Source: Haemophilus paraphrohaemolyticus (lineage in GTDB: Bacteria; Pseudomonadota; Gammaproteobacteria; Enterobacterales; Pasteurellaceae). Taken from it: a DNA stretch of 43,860 nt. The stretch is from the NCBI RefSeq assembly GCF_002015045.1, contig NZ_MUXX01000003.1, forward strand, positions 181,710 through 225,569, read 5' to 3'. The position numbers were made by a program, and so were the translations under genes. Shown piece by piece: positions 27,053-35,709 of the stretch; the stretch's first letter is position 1, and each line of letters starts with the position of its first letter. The notes under the pieces are model-generated. The model made no database searches and was not told where the DNA came from. It saw nothing but the letters and a program-made list of their open reading frames with translations.

Positions 27053-28246
27053 ATGAACATTCCATTCTGCTTACCTGAAAACATCACACCACAAGACTTT
27101 TTGCAAAATTATTGGCAAAAACGACCGCTTTTAATCCGTAACGGTTTGCCGCAAATTGTCGATTTGTTCGAACCAAACGATATTTTGGAATTGGCTTTGG
27201 AAGAAGAGATTACCGCTCGCCTAATTCAATGCCAAAACGAGCAATGGTCGGTGAAAAACAGTCCGTTTGAAGAGAGCGATTTGGAAAACTTGCCAGAGCA
27301 ATGGTCGGTAATGGTGCAAAATTTAGAGCAATGGTCGCCAGAATTGGGCGAATTATGGCAAGCCTTTGGCTATATTCCGCAATGGCAGCGTGATGATATT
27401 ATGGTTTCTTGCTCACCAAAAAATGGCACTGTAGGCAAACATTATGATGAATATGATGTATTCCTTGTACAAGGCTATGGCGAACGCCGTTGGCAAGTAG
27501 GCAAATGGTGCGATCCTTCTACTGAATTTAAGCCAAACCAGCCAATTCGCATTTTTGATGATATGGGCGATTTGGTGATTGATGAAGTGATGCAACCTGG
27601 CGACGTGCTTTATGTACCTTCGCGTATGGCACATTATGGTGTGTCAGAAACCGATAGTTTGACTTTCTCGTTCGGTTTACGTTATCCAAATGCGGCAGAT
27701 TTGCTCTGCAAATTCACGGAGACTTTAGATAAAGAGCACGATTTATTGCCAACATCCGAATTTAATATTCCGTTCCGTTTGTCACCAAATGAGCAGCCGA
27801 ATGCGTTGTTAGATCCGAAAATGGTCGCAAATTTCAAACGCCAGTTAATCAACTTATTGCAAGATTCTGAGCAGTTTGATGCTATTTTTACCCACGCAGT
27901 GGCTTCTGCGGTGAGTTCAAGACGCTATGAGCAACTTACCGAAGAAGGCGAAAATTATCCAGACGAAGTGCAAGAAGTGCTCGAAGCGGGCGGTTGGTTG
28001 CAACAAGATGCAAATGTGAAAATGCTTTACACCGAAAATCCGCAACGTATTTATGTGAACGGCGAGTGGATTGATGAGCTAAACGAAGCTGAAACCAACT
28101 TGTTAATTCGCATTGCAAATGGCGATTCAATTTCGTGGAATAAACTAGCTTCTCGAGTGAAAGATCAGGCAGAATTAGAATTGTTGCTTGATACGATTTG
28201 CGATTGGTTAGATATGGGCTGGTTGATTTTAAATGAAGCTGAATAA
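27053..28246 (+). CDS. roxA: Ribosomal protein uL16 arginine hydroxylase RoxA (YcfD)
   Basis: JmjC-type Fe(II)/2-oxoglutarate oxygenase; the E. coli enzyme hydroxylates an arginine of ribosomal protein L16. Seen: the cupin core with GKHYDEYDVFLVQGYGERRW (iron ligands H130, D132), the third ligand in MAHYGVSET (H194), and GLRYPNAADLL, then a C-terminal helical/winged domain. 397 residues against 373 in E. coli. The ATG at 27053 is chosen because AAGAAGGAA precedes it; the longer open frame reaches back into the rpsT terminator. Repeated EQWS motifs at residues 62-94 are a local oddity. Downstream is a uptake-signal terminator shared with cysE. Confidence 0.9.
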   Translation: MNIPFCLPENITPQDFLQNYWQKRPLLIRNGLPQIVDLFEPNDILELALEEEITARLIQCQNEQWSVKNSPFEESDLENLPEQWSVMVQNLEQWSPELGELWQAFGYIPQWQRDDIMVSCSPKNGTVGKHYDEYDVFLVQGYGERRWQVGKWCDPSTEFKPNQPIRIFDDMGDLVIDEVMQPGDVLYVPSRMAHYGVSETDSLTFSFGLRYPNAADLLCKFTETLDKEHDLLPTSEFNIPFRLSPNEQPNALLDPKMVANFKRQLINLLQDSEQFDAIFTHAVASAVSSRRYEQLTEEGENYPDEVQEVLEAGGWLQQDANVKMLYTENPQRIYVNGEWIDELNEAETNLLIRIANGDSISWNKLASRVKDQAELELLLDTICDWLDMGWLILNEAE

Positions 28247-28256
28247 GGCTCTAAGC

Positions 28257-28290
28257 AAAGACCGCTTGTAACAACAAGCGGTCTTTTTCT
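28257..28290 (+). terminator. Terminator after roxA, full uptake-signal pair
   Basis: AAAGACCGCTTGT (28257-28269), loop AACA, ACAAGCGGTCTTT (28274-28286), then TT. The arms are inverted copies of the full ACAAGCGGTC signal. It lies between convergent roxA and cysE and may serve both. Confidence 0.9.
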
Positions 28291-28302
28291 ATAAGCAATT
28301 TG

Positions 28303-29121
28303 CTAAATCCCATCCCCAAACATTCCTTGAGTGTCCTCAAAATATTGGTTCATATCAAAGGCAGGTTTTTGGTCGGAAGATTTACTGATAATTTTGGCAG
28401 GCACGCCAGCAGCGGTCGCGTGATCGGGCACAGGCTGAAGCACCACCGAATTTGCTCCAATTTTCGCATATTGTCCAATTTCGATATTGCCGAGAATTTT
28501 CGCACCTGCACCAATCATCACGCCCTCGCGAATTTTAGGGTGACGATCTCCGTGTTCTTTACCCGTACCACCAAGTGTCACGCCTTGCAGAATAGAAACA
28601 TCATTTTCAATCACCGCTGTTTCGCCCACCACAATGCCCGTCGCGTGGTCGAACATAATGCCACAGCCTACGCGTGCTGCAGGGTGAATATCTACATCAA
28701 ATGCGACCGAAATCTCATTTTGTAGATAAACGGCCAACGCTTTTCGTCCTTGCTTCCATAAATAATGAGTCACGCGGTAGCTTTGTAAGGCGTGAAAACC
28801 CTTGAGATAGAGCAACGGTGTAGTCCATTTATCCACCGCAGGATCGCGGGTGCGAACCGCTTCAATATCACAAGCCGCACTCGTAATAATTTGAGGCTCT
28901 GCACGATAAGCCTCTTCAATAATTTCTTTCAATGCAATCGCAGGCATAATCGGGTTTTCGAGTTTATTCGCCAGAATATAGCTAAGCGAGCTGCCTAAAT
29001 TTGCATGTTTTAAAATGGTTGCATGAAAAAAACTAGCAAGCATCGGTTCGCTTTCAACCAATGCTTGTGCCTCTTGACGGAGCTCTTGCCAAATGATGTC
29101 CTGTTGTTGTGCGTTTATCAT
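28303..29121 (-). CDS. cysE: Serine O-acetyltransferase CysE
   Basis: Makes O-acetylserine from serine and acetyl-CoA, the committed step of cysteine synthesis; feedback-inhibited by cysteine in the family. Seen: the N-terminal helical hexamerisation domain, the conserved DPAVDKWTTPLLYLKGFHALQ, then a left-handed beta helix of hexapeptide repeats with catalytic His residues in MFDHATGIVVGE and GDRHPKI. 272 residues against 273 in E. coli. Last gene of the yibN-secB-gpsA-cysE operon, 11 bases after gpsA, the E. coli order. Confidence 0.97.
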   Translation of the reverse strand: MINAQQQDIIWQELRQEAQALVESEPMLASFFHATILKHANLGSSLSYILANKLENPIMPAIALKEIIEEAYRAEPQIITSAACDIEAVRTRDPAVDKWTTPLLYLKGFHALQSYRVTHYLWKQGRKALAVYLQNEISVAFDVDIHPAARVGCGIMFDHATGIVVGETAVIENDVSILQGVTLGGTGKEHGDRHPKIREGVMIGAGAKILGNIEIGQYAKIGANSVVLQPVPDHATAAGVPAKIISKSSDQKPAFDMNQYFEDTQGMFGDGI

Positions 29122-29132
29122 ATTTTCCCTTT

Positions 29133-30143
29133 TTACTCTCCTTTCCGCTCACGCCCTAACAAAGCCTTGGCAACATCCACCGCACTTTTTCCTTCAAACA
29201 ACATTTGGTAGATTTGCTCCACAATTGGCATTTCAACACCTTGTTTTTGGGCGAGTAAATAAGCCTCTTTAGTGTTGTAGAAACCTTCCACCACTTGCCC
29301 AATTTCTTCAATAATATCGTCTGCTTTTTTGCCTTGCCCTAACGCTAAACCAAAGCGGCGGTTACGAGATTGATTGTCGGTACAAGTGAGCACCAAGTCG
29401 CCCAAACCTGCCATTCCCATAAAGGTTTTCGGATCGGCTCCAAGCGAAGCCCCTAAGCGGCTGATTTCAACTAATCCACGGGTAATCAATGCCGTGCGAG
29501 CATTTGCCCCGAAGCCCATTCCATCCGAAACACCAGCACCAATTGCAATCACGTTTTTAATTGCACCGCCCAATTGCACGCCAACCATATCATTGTTGAT
29601 ATACACACGGAAAGTTTTCGAGCAGTGAATGCGTTGCTGCATTTCATCCGCAAACTGCGGATCGTTTGAAGCAAGAGCAATGGCGGTTGGTAAGCCAGCA
29701 GCGAGTTCTTTTGCAAAAGTTGGGCCAGATAAGACCGCTAGTGAATGCGATTTACCTAAAATCTCTTCCGCTACTGTTTGCAATAATCGCCCTGTGTTAC
29801 GCTCTAAACCTTTAGTCGCCCACATAATGCGATGCTCAGGGCTAATAAACGGCTTGATATTTTGTAGCACTTCGGCAAACACGTGGCTTGGTACAACAAT
29901 CAGCAAATCGCGTGCTTTGCTTAATGCTTGTGCCAAATCGCTTTCAATTTCAAGTGCCTCAGGGAAAAGAATATCAGGCAAAAAGGTTTGGTTCATTCGT
30001 TCAGACGACAATTTTGCCATGGCTTCAGGCTGGTGCCCCCAAAGGTAGGTTTTGTGTCCATTGCGAGCAAGTGCAATCGCTAATGCTGTGCCGTAAGAAC
30101 CAGCACCGAGCACGGTTACAGGCGCGGAGTAGGTTGCAGTCAT
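29133..30143 (-). CDS. gpsA: Glycerol-3-phosphate dehydrogenase [NAD(P)+] GpsA
   Basis: Reduces dihydroxyacetone phosphate to sn-glycerol 3-phosphate for phospholipid synthesis. Seen: a Rossmann [18 protein letters not shown] at the N-terminus, [34 protein letters not shown] (catalytic Lys) and the C-terminal [19 protein letters not shown]. 336 residues (E. coli 339). Between secB (122 bases upstream) and cysE. Together with plsC in this window it supplies early phospholipid steps. Confidence 0.97.
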   Translation of the reverse strand: MTATYSAPVTVLGAGSYGTALAIALARNGHKTYLWGHQPEAMAKLSSERMNQTFLPDILFPEALEIESDLAQALSKARDLLIVVPSHVFAEVLQNIKPFISPEHRIMWATKGLERNTGRLLQTVAEEILGKSHSLAVLSGPTFAKELAAGLPTAIALASNDPQFADEMQQRIHCSKTFRVYINNDMVGVQLGGAIKNVIAIGAGVSDGMGFGANARTALITRGLVEISRLGASLGADPKTFMGMAGLGDLVLTCTDNQSRNRRFGLALGQGKKADDIIEEIGQVVEGFYNTKEAYLLAQKQGVEMPIVEQIYQMLFEGKSAVDVAKALLGRERKGE

Positions 30144-30265
30144 AGTTCATCCTTTGTCTTGTAAACTCTTCCCACAAGGTAAAGAGGAAAATAAGATTTT
30201 CGCATTATATCGCATCTAAAAAAATAGGTATGTTTTCACATACCTATTCTTTAAAAAAAACAAAA

Positions 30266-30784
30266 TTAGTTTGCTTTTTCTTTGCTTTTCTCTTCGTCTT
30301 CTTCCTCAGATGCTGCTTCTAAACGCTCAAGGTAATCCGCAAATAGTGCATTAAAGTTTACTGGAGAAAGATTTAATGCAGGGAATGTACCGCGGTTTAC
30401 TAAGCTTGCGATTAACTCACGAGCATAAGGGTAAAGGATTTCTGGGCATTGTGCAGATAAGCAGTGAGCCAATTGAATGCCTTCTAAACCTTTGATGGTA
30501 AATACGCCTGCTTGTTTTACTTCACAGATGAATGCTGTGTCGCCACTGCCTTCTAATGTGGTTGAAACATTGATGTGTAATACCACTTCATAAAGATCTT
30601 CGCCTAATTCACGCGTTTCAGTATCGAGTTCAAAACCTAATTTAGGCGCCCATTCTTGGTTAAAAATGGTTGGTAGGTTTGGTGCTTCGAAAGAAACATC
30701 TTTGACATAGATACGTTGAATTTGGAATTCGAACTGTTGTGCTTCTTGTTCTGCTGTTTCAGCAATTTTGTTTTCTTCAGCCAT
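30266..30784 (-). CDS. secB: Protein-export chaperone SecB
   Basis: Tetrameric cytosolic chaperone that holds preproteins unfolded and hands them to SecA. Seen: [26 protein letters not shown] N-terminus, [25 protein letters not shown] and [15 protein letters not shown]. 172 residues against 155 in E. coli; the extra length is an acidic/Lys tail ([10 protein letters not shown]) and N-terminal residues. 9 bases after yibN in the same operon. Confidence 0.96.
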   Translation of the reverse strand: MAEENKIAETAEQEAQQFEFQIQRIYVKDVSFEAPNLPTIFNQEWAPKLGFELDTETRELGEDLYEVVLHINVSTTLEGSGDTAFICEVKQAGVFTIKGLEGIQLAHCLSAQCPEILYPYARELIASLVNRGTFPALNLSPVNFNALFADYLERLEAASEEEDEEKSKEKAN

Positions 30785-30793
30785 ACTATTTCC

Positions 30794-31237
30794 TTATTTT
30801 TTCACTGTTGGCAGATTTGCTGCTTTCCAGCCCATCATACCTTCTTTAAGTGCATAAACTTTCTCAAAGCCGTGTTTGACAAGCTCTTCTGCGATTTTAG
30901 CTGCACCAAAACCATTGCCATCTACCACGATTACTGGACGGACTTTGAATTTGTCGATTGAAGTGGTTTTACCATCTTTAATATTGCTTGGGTGAATTAA
31001 GTGGCTTTCCACAATGTGCCCTTTACGAAATTCATCATCAGTACGCACATCTAAGAATACGCCTTCTTCGTTATTCACTAGCTGCACCGCTTGAGCATTT
31101 TCAATCACTTCGAATTTGCTGGTTGCTCCTTTGAATAAGGTATAAAGGGTAATCACAAATACTGCCACCCACGCTGCAATCAGCAAAGGATGATTTCCAA
31201 TAAATTGTTGAAGTTGTTGAGTAAACGTTAAGTCCAT
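30794..31237 (-). CDS. yibN: YibN-type membrane-anchored rhodanese-like protein lacking the catalytic Cys
   Basis: Small inner-membrane protein with one N-terminal helix (about residues 18-36) and a cytoplasmic rhodanese domain (VFLDVRTDDEFRKGHI, VIVVDGNGFGAAKIAEEL, LKEGMMGWKAANLP). The position that is Cys in the E. coli protein (GSGMQC) is Ala here, and no Cys is present in the whole protein, so sulfur transfer by the usual route is ruled out; a structural or binding role is more likely. Start at 31237 is chosen for its AGAGG ribosome site. First gene of the yibN-secB-gpsA-cysE operon. In E. coli grxC sits between yibN and secB; here it is absent. Confidence 0.85.
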   Translation of the reverse strand: MDLTFTQQLQQFIGNHPLLIAAWVAVFVITLYTLFKGATSKFEVIENAQAVQLVNNEEGVFLDVRTDDEFRKGHIVESHLIHPSNIKDGKTTSIDKFKVRPVIVVDGNGFGAAKIAEELVKHGFEKVYALKEGMMGWKAANLPTVKK

Positions 31238-31321
31238 AAATCCTCTCTTTGGTTGCAAATAATGCAAATCAAGCGGTCAGATTTTGCAAAAGTTTTGCGA
31301 AAACAAACCGCTTGTACACGA

Positions 31322-31346
31322 AAACCGCTCACAGCGGAGCGGCTTT
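31322..31346 (-). terminator. Probable terminator of tig
   Basis: On the minus strand AGCCGCT-type arms (CCGCT/AGCGG, 31325-31329 and 31338-31342) are followed by TTTT, six bases past the tig stop. A wider uptake-signal inverted pair (31269-31314) follows it and may add to termination. Confidence 0.6.
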
Positions 31347-31351
31347 AAAGA

Positions 31352-32653
31352 TTAGGCTTGAACTTGTGATTGCATTAACTCGTCAAATGACATCGCTTTC
31401 TCAGTCACTTTCGCTTTTGCTAATACTGCATCAACCGCTTGTTCTTCTAATACCACGTTGCGGATATTCTCAGTTAATTGACGGTTTTTCGCGTAGTATT
31501 CCACCACTTCAGCTGGTTGCTCGTAAGCTGATGCGATATCTGCGATCATTGCTTCAACACGTGCTTCATCCACTTTTAATTCGTTAGAACCGATTACGGT
31601 TGAAAGTAATAAACCTACTTGAACACGACGTTTTGCTTCTGCTTCGAATAATTCAGCTGGTAATTGTGCTGCCATTTCTGGTTTACCACCAAAACGTTGA
31701 ACCGCTTGTTGACGTAATACTTCCACTTCTTCCGCTACTGCTGCTGCAGGCACTTCGATATCGTTTTGTGCAATTAAACCATTGATTACTTGGTTTTTCA
31801 CACGTGCAGTGACTGCGTTGTTTAATTCACGTTGCATATTTTTCTTGATTTCTGCACGTAAATCTTCAACTGATTTTGCGTTACCGAATTTTTTAACGAA
31901 CTCTTCCGTTAATTCAGGTAATACGATATTTTCTACCTTTTTCAAGGTAATCGCGAATTTCGCCGCTTTACCTTTTAAGTTTTCAGCGTGGTATTCTGCT
32001 GGGAAAGTCACATCGATGTCGAATTGCTCGCCCGCTTTGTGGCCTACGATACCTTCTTCAAAACCAGGGATCATACGGCCTTGACCCATTGCAAGCACGA
32101 AATCAGTTGCTTTACCGCCTTCGAATTCTTCGCCATCAACAGAACCTACGAAGTCGATTACAACGCGATCTTCTGCTTTCGCAGCTTCTTGACTTTCTGC
32201 CCAAGTTGCTTGTTGTTTGCGTAAAACATCAACCATTTTGTCTAAATCCGCATCAGTGATTTCCACAACTGGTTTTTCAACTTCAATGTTTTCTAAGCCT
32301 TTTAATTCTACTTCTGGGAACACTTCAAAAGTGACAGAGAAAGAGAACTCTTGACCTGGTTGGTAGTTGTTTGGTGTGAAAGTCGGACGACCTGCAAGAT
32401 TAATTTTTTCTGCGATAACAGCATCAAAGAATGCACGTTGCATTTCATCAGATAACACATCTTGACGAGCTGCCACGCCAAAACGTTGTTCAATAATTGA
32501 GTGAGGTACTTTACCTTTACGGAAACCATCTACGCGAGCGTTTTTCGCATAGCCTTTTAATTGTTCTTTGTAAGCTGCTTCGATTTTATCTGCTGCTACG
32601 ATAATTGTTACACGGCGTTGTAAGCCTTCTAAAGTTTCGATAGAAATTGACAT
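31352..32653 (-). CDS. tig: Trigger factor (ribosome-associated chaperone/PPIase)
   Basis: Binds at the ribosome exit tunnel and shields nascent chains. Seen: the N-terminal ribosome-docking signature GFRKGKVP, an FKBP-type domain in the middle ([26 protein letters not shown]..., [17 protein letters not shown]), and a long helical C-terminal chaperone domain. 433 residues (E. coli 432). Monocistronic with its own promoter. E. coli clpP/clpX neighbours are not adjacent. Confidence 0.97.
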   Translation of the reverse strand: MSISIETLEGLQRRVTIIVAADKIEAAYKEQLKGYAKNARVDGFRKGKVPHSIIEQRFGVAARQDVLSDEMQRAFFDAVIAEKINLAGRPTFTPNNYQPGQEFSFSVTFEVFPEVELKGLENIEVEKPVVEITDADLDKMVDVLRKQQATWAESQEAAKAEDRVVIDFVGSVDGEEFEGGKATDFVLAMGQGRMIPGFEEGIVGHKAGEQFDIDVTFPAEYHAENLKGKAAKFAITLKKVENIVLPELTEEFVKKFGNAKSVEDLRAEIKKNMQRELNNAVTARVKNQVINGLIAQNDIEVPAAAVAEEVEVLRQQAVQRFGGKPEMAAQLPAELFEAEAKRRVQVGLLLSTVIGSNELKVDEARVEAMIADIASAYEQPAEVVEYYAKNRQLTENIRNVVLEEQAVDAVLAKAKVTEKAMSFDELMQSQVQA

Positions 32654-32701
32654 TCTTAAACCTCAATGGTGAGTATATAAAAGATAGATAAATAGACAGG
32701 C

Positions 32702-32730
32702 ATTGTAACGTTCAAAGCCATATCTTGCAA
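32702..32730 (-). promoter_or_regulatory. Probable sigma70 promoter of tig
   Basis: On the minus strand TTGCAA (plus 32725-32730), 17-bp spacer, TACAAT (plus 32702-32707), about 50 bases before the tig ATG. Confidence 0.75.
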
Positions 32731-32765
32731 GTACTAACAATGCAAGGGATTTAATACATAAAATA

Positions 32766-32800
32766 AAAAAACGGAGAGGGATAAAATTTTCTCCGTTTTT
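32766..32800. terminator. Terminator between kbp and tig
   Basis: AAAAACGGAGA (32767-32777) pairs with TCTCCGTTTTT (32790-32800). On the minus strand the stem ends in TTTTTT, so it should end kbp transcription. Confidence 0.85.
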
Positions 32801-32815
32801 CTATATTAAATGAAA

Positions 32816-33259
32816 TTATAAACCTTTTGGAATACGGATTTTTTGACCTGGGAAGATCTTATCCGCATCTTTAATCACTTCACGGTTTGCTTCAAAAATA
32901 GCTGTATATTTTGCTCCGTTGCCATAAGCTTTTTCTGCAATTTTCCATAAGCTATCGCCTTTTTGGATCACATAAAATTCGTCATCCGCACCGATTTTTT
33001 CACCGCTTGCAAGCTGCACATTATCAATATTGACAGAAGTAATCCCTGCTACATTACCTGCCATTAACACCGCTTTCTCAATCGCTGCGGCTGTCGTTGC
33101 TGCGCCAGATAAAGTCGCTACGCCATTCTCAACTGTGACTTGCACATTTTCTACACCGGGGTTGTCTTGTGCTAAATGTTCTGTTACGGCTTGTGAAGCC
33201 TCTTCTTCTTTATTAAATAATTTGCGACCAATATCGCCTACAAAATCAAATAAACCCAT
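32816..33259 (-). CDS. kbp: Potassium-binding BON/LysM protein Kbp (YgaU)
   Basis: Small two-domain protein; the E. coli homologue binds K+ in the cytoplasm and helps cells at high K+. Seen: MGLFDFVGDIGRKLF start, a BON domain (VENVQVTVENGVATLSG..., GNVAGITSVNIDNV), then a LysM domain (YVIQKGDSLWKIAEKAYGNGAKYTAIFEAN...IFPGQKIRIP). 147 residues against 149. The start at 33259 is set by AAGGA upstream and by alignment of MGLF. Monocistronic. No signal peptide, which fits the E. coli protein despite the LysM domain. Confidence 0.93.
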   Translation of the reverse strand: MGLFDFVGDIGRKLFNKEEEASQAVTEHLAQDNPGVENVQVTVENGVATLSGAATTAAAIEKAVLMAGNVAGITSVNIDNVQLASGEKIGADDEFYVIQKGDSLWKIAEKAYGNGAKYTAIFEANREVIKDADKIFPGQKIRIPKGL

Positions 33260-33374
33260 AATAATATCCTTGTTTATCAATATAAAAAGAGAAATGATCT
33301 TAACACTATTTTTATCGAAATAGTGTCAGTGTTGTGTTAGAGTATTGTAAATTTTTTTAGTTCAAGGATAACTT

Positions 33375-33827
33375 ATGAAATTAGCCGAAGCTTTAATTGA
33401 ACGTGCCGATTTGCAACGCCGTTTAGAGCAACTAAAACAACGCTTAAACCAAAATGCCCAATATCAAGAGGGCGAAAAACCTGCAGAAGATCCAAATACC
33501 CTACTCACCGAGTATCGCCAAACCGCAACAGAGCTTGAACAACTTATCATAAAAATCAACCTTGCGAATAATCGCATTTCACTTGAAAACGGGCAGTTGA
33601 TGGTTGAAGCACTTGCAAAACGTGACCGCTTAAAAGCAGAACATAGCACCTTAATTAACCTTGCAGATAGTGCAACCCAGACCTTTGATCGTTATAGCCG
33701 TAGCGAGATCAAAACCCTTGCGGCAATTGATGTGAAAGCTATTCGCAAACAGATTGATGAGCTTGCCAAACAGCATCGCCAATTGGATACACAAATTCAA
33801 CAGGCGAATTGGCTAAGCGAAATTTAA
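33375..33827 (+). CDS. DIP1984-family (septicolysin-like) helical protein
   Basis: Conserved protein of 150 residues with no known function; sometimes annotated septicolysin on weak grounds. Seen: MKLAEALIERADLQRRLEQLKQRL, a family hallmark, then two long heptad-rich helices (ELEQLIIKINLANNRISLENGQLMVEALAKRDRLKAEHS... and ...KAIRKQIDELAKQHRQLDTQIQQANW) that should form a coiled-coil bundle. No signal peptide or membrane segment, so it is cytoplasmic and a toxin role is unlikely. AAGGATAA precedes the ATG. Alone between kbp and holC. Confidence 0.8.
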   Translation: MKLAEALIERADLQRRLEQLKQRLNQNAQYQEGEKPAEDPNTLLTEYRQTATELEQLIIKINLANNRISLENGQLMVEALAKRDRLKAEHSTLINLADSATQTFDRYSRSEIKTLAAIDVKAIRKQIDELAKQHRQLDTQIQQANWLSEI

Positions 33828-33994
33828 TCGAAATTAGGCGTTCCAATTTAAGGCGAATACAACCTCGCTTAAGGCATAGCAATTAAAATTTAAAGCAGAA
33901 ACCACGGGCAGTTTCACCTCATACTGTGTAGCCCCATACAAGTGACTCTGTATTGTGATTGCGTATTTTGTATTACCACGTATTGATTGAATTG

Positions 33995-34017
33995 GAAAGG
34001 GGGGGTTAGGGGATTTA
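33995..34017. repeat. Possible relic of a MITE arm with a G7 tract
   Basis: The stretch holding seven G (33999-34005) and GGTTAGGGGATTT resembles one arm of the MITE-like element at 22588-22751 (AAAGAGGGGG...GGGGAGATTT). A partner arm is not visible. It lies just before holC. Confidence 0.35.
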
Positions 34018-34032
34018 AAGTAGGAAAAAGTA

Positions 34033-34455
34033 GTGAAACAAGCTCAATTTTACGTTTTAAACAAAGATAATATTCACGAACAAGCGTGTGATTTAGCAGC
34101 AAAAGCGTGGCGACTTGGCAAGCGCGTATTGATCGCGTGCGAAACTGATCAACAAGCTTTTGAAATTGATGAACTACTTTGGGCAAGAGAGCCGGATTCT
34201 TTTGTGCCACATAATCTTTCGGGCGAAACGACGCAATATCCAACGCCGATTGAAATTAGCTGGAAAGGCAAACGCAACGCCCAACGCCGAGATCTATTGA
34301 TCAGTTTGCAAACGCAAATTCCTGAATTTGTGACAAGTTTTAATCAAGTGATTGAGTTTGTACCTGTAAATGAAACCGAAAAAGCCCAAGCCCGTGAGCG
34401 TTATAAACAATATCGTCAGCAAGGTTGGCAGCTTTCAACGGAACAAGTAGCATAA
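34033..34455 (+). CDS. holC: DNA polymerase III chi subunit HolC, GTG start
   Basis: Clamp-loader accessory subunit that links the replisome to SSB. Seen: KQAQFYVLNKDN start, AAKAWRLGKRVLIACETDQQAFEIDELLW, PDSFVPHNLSGE and RRDLLISLQTQIPEFVTSFNQVIEFVP, all collinear with E. coli chi (147 residues; here 140). The GTG start is supported by TAGGAAAA upstream. In many relatives holC lies between pepA and valS; neither is here. Convergent with accA. Confidence 0.93.
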   Translation: MKQAQFYVLNKDNIHEQACDLAAKAWRLGKRVLIACETDQQAFEIDELLWAREPDSFVPHNLSGETTQYPTPIEISWKGKRNAQRRDLLISLQTQIPEFVTSFNQVIEFVPVNETEKAQARERYKQYRQQGWQLSTEQVA

Positions 34456-34466
34456 CGATAAAAAAC

Positions 34467-34499
34467 AAGCGGTAAGATTCTTTTAAAACCTTACCACTT
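34467..34499. terminator. Terminator between holC and accA
   Basis: AAGCGGTAAG (34467-34476, part of an ACAAGCGGT signal) pairs with CTTACCACTT (34490-34499) with one mismatch, around an AT loop. Poor T runs either side, so efficiency is uncertain. Confidence 0.5.
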
Positions 34500-34517
34500 A
34501 TCTTTGCTAATTCAAGA

Positions 34518-35465
34518 TTAGCAATAACCGTAGCTCATCAAACGTTGATAACGGCGATGTAACAACGCTTCTTTATCCAGATTATCCAATTCGTGTAAAT
34601 CAGTCAGAATACGTTGTTTGAGGTTTTCTGCCATTTCAGCGTAATCACGGTGAGCACCGCCGATAGGTTCTGCTACGATTTCATCGATCAGTTTCAACTC
34701 TTTTAAACGTTGTGCGGTTAAGCCCATTACTTCCGCAGCGGTTGAGGCTTTTTCGGCACTTTTCCATAGAATAGAGGCACAGCCTTCTGGCGAAATTACC
34801 GAATAAGTGGAATATTGCAACATATTCACTTTATCGCCCACACCGATGGCTAATGCACCACCTGAGCCGCCTTCGCCGATTACGGTACAAATCACAGGCA
34901 CTTTAAGTTGTGACATTTCACGCAAGTTGCGGGCAATCGCTTCTGCCTGACCGCGCTCTTCTGCACCAATACCAGGGTATGCTCCTGGGGTGTCGATAAA
35001 GGTAATGATCGGTAGGTTAAAACGTTCTGCCATTTCCATTAAACGCAATGCCTTGCGGTAGCCTTCTGGCGCTGGCATCCCGAAGTTACGCATCACTTTT
35101 TCTTTTGTGCTTCTGCCTTTTTGATGACCGATAACCATCACCGGGCGCCCCTCTAAGCGCGCGATTCCGCCAACTATCGCTTTATCGTCAGCAAAAGCAC
35201 GGTCGCCCGCAAGCTCATCAAATTCGGTGAAAATATGATCAATATAATCCAAAGTATAAGGACGGTTCGGGTGACGCGCCATTTTGGATGTTTGCCACGC
35301 ATCTAAATTCGCAAAGGTTTTTTTGGTAAGCTCTTGCGCTTTTTTCTCTAAACGTTTGATTTCATCATCAAGATTGATTTTGTCATCTTGTTCTGCCACT
35401 GCCTTTAGCGACTCAATTTTCGCCTCAAGTTCGGCAATTGGTAGTTCAAAATCTAAATATTCCAT
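34518..35465 (-). CDS. accA: Acetyl-CoA carboxylase carboxyltransferase subunit alpha
   Basis: With AccD transfers the carboxyl group from biotin to acetyl-CoA to give malonyl-CoA for fatty acid synthesis. Seen: [17 protein letters not shown] start, [65 protein letters not shown], and [17 protein letters not shown] lining the oxyanion hole. 315 residues (E. coli 319). AGGATAAC precedes the ATG. Separated from ftsP by a palindromic element, so probably transcribed alone. Confidence 0.97.
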   Translation of the reverse strand: MEYLDFELPIAELEAKIESLKAVAEQDDKINLDDEIKRLEKKAQELTKKTFANLDAWQTSKMARHPNRPYTLDYIDHIFTEFDELAGDRAFADDKAIVGGIARLEGRPVMVIGHQKGRSTKEKVMRNFGMPAPEGYRKALRLMEMAERFNLPIITFIDTPGAYPGIGAEERGQAEAIARNLREMSQLKVPVICTVIGEGGSGGALAIGVGDKVNMLQYSTYSVISPEGCASILWKSAEKASTAAEVMGLTAQRLKELKLIDEIVAEPIGGAHRDYAEMAENLKQRILTDLHELDNLDKEALLHRRYQRLMSYGYC

Positions 35466-35508
35466 ACGTTATCCTATTTTATAGAAAATCGGGTTATTAA
35501 CAGGTTTT

Positions 35509-35578
35509 GTAGGGCGGACTTCAGTCCGTCATTTTATAACTTTTTGATTTTATTGTTGGCGAACTGAAGTTGCTCTAC
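35509..35578. repeat. GTAGGG...CTAC palindromic element 3
   Basis: 70-bp element starting GTAGGGC (35509-35515) and ending GCTCTAC (35572-35578), with an inner hairpin GGACTTCAGTCC (35516-35527) and a partly matching GGCGAACTGAAG on the right. Less symmetric than the others. In the gap between ftsP and accA, both on minus. Confidence 0.6.
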
Positions 35579-35709
35579 CCAATATAGTAATGTGAAAAAT
35601 CGGCTTATTTTACCTGATAGACAGCAAATTGTGCTAAAAAGCGGCCATTTTTATGCAATTTTTTGTAAATTTCTATACAGATCCGACCGCTTGCATTTTA
35701 CGCTTCAGT

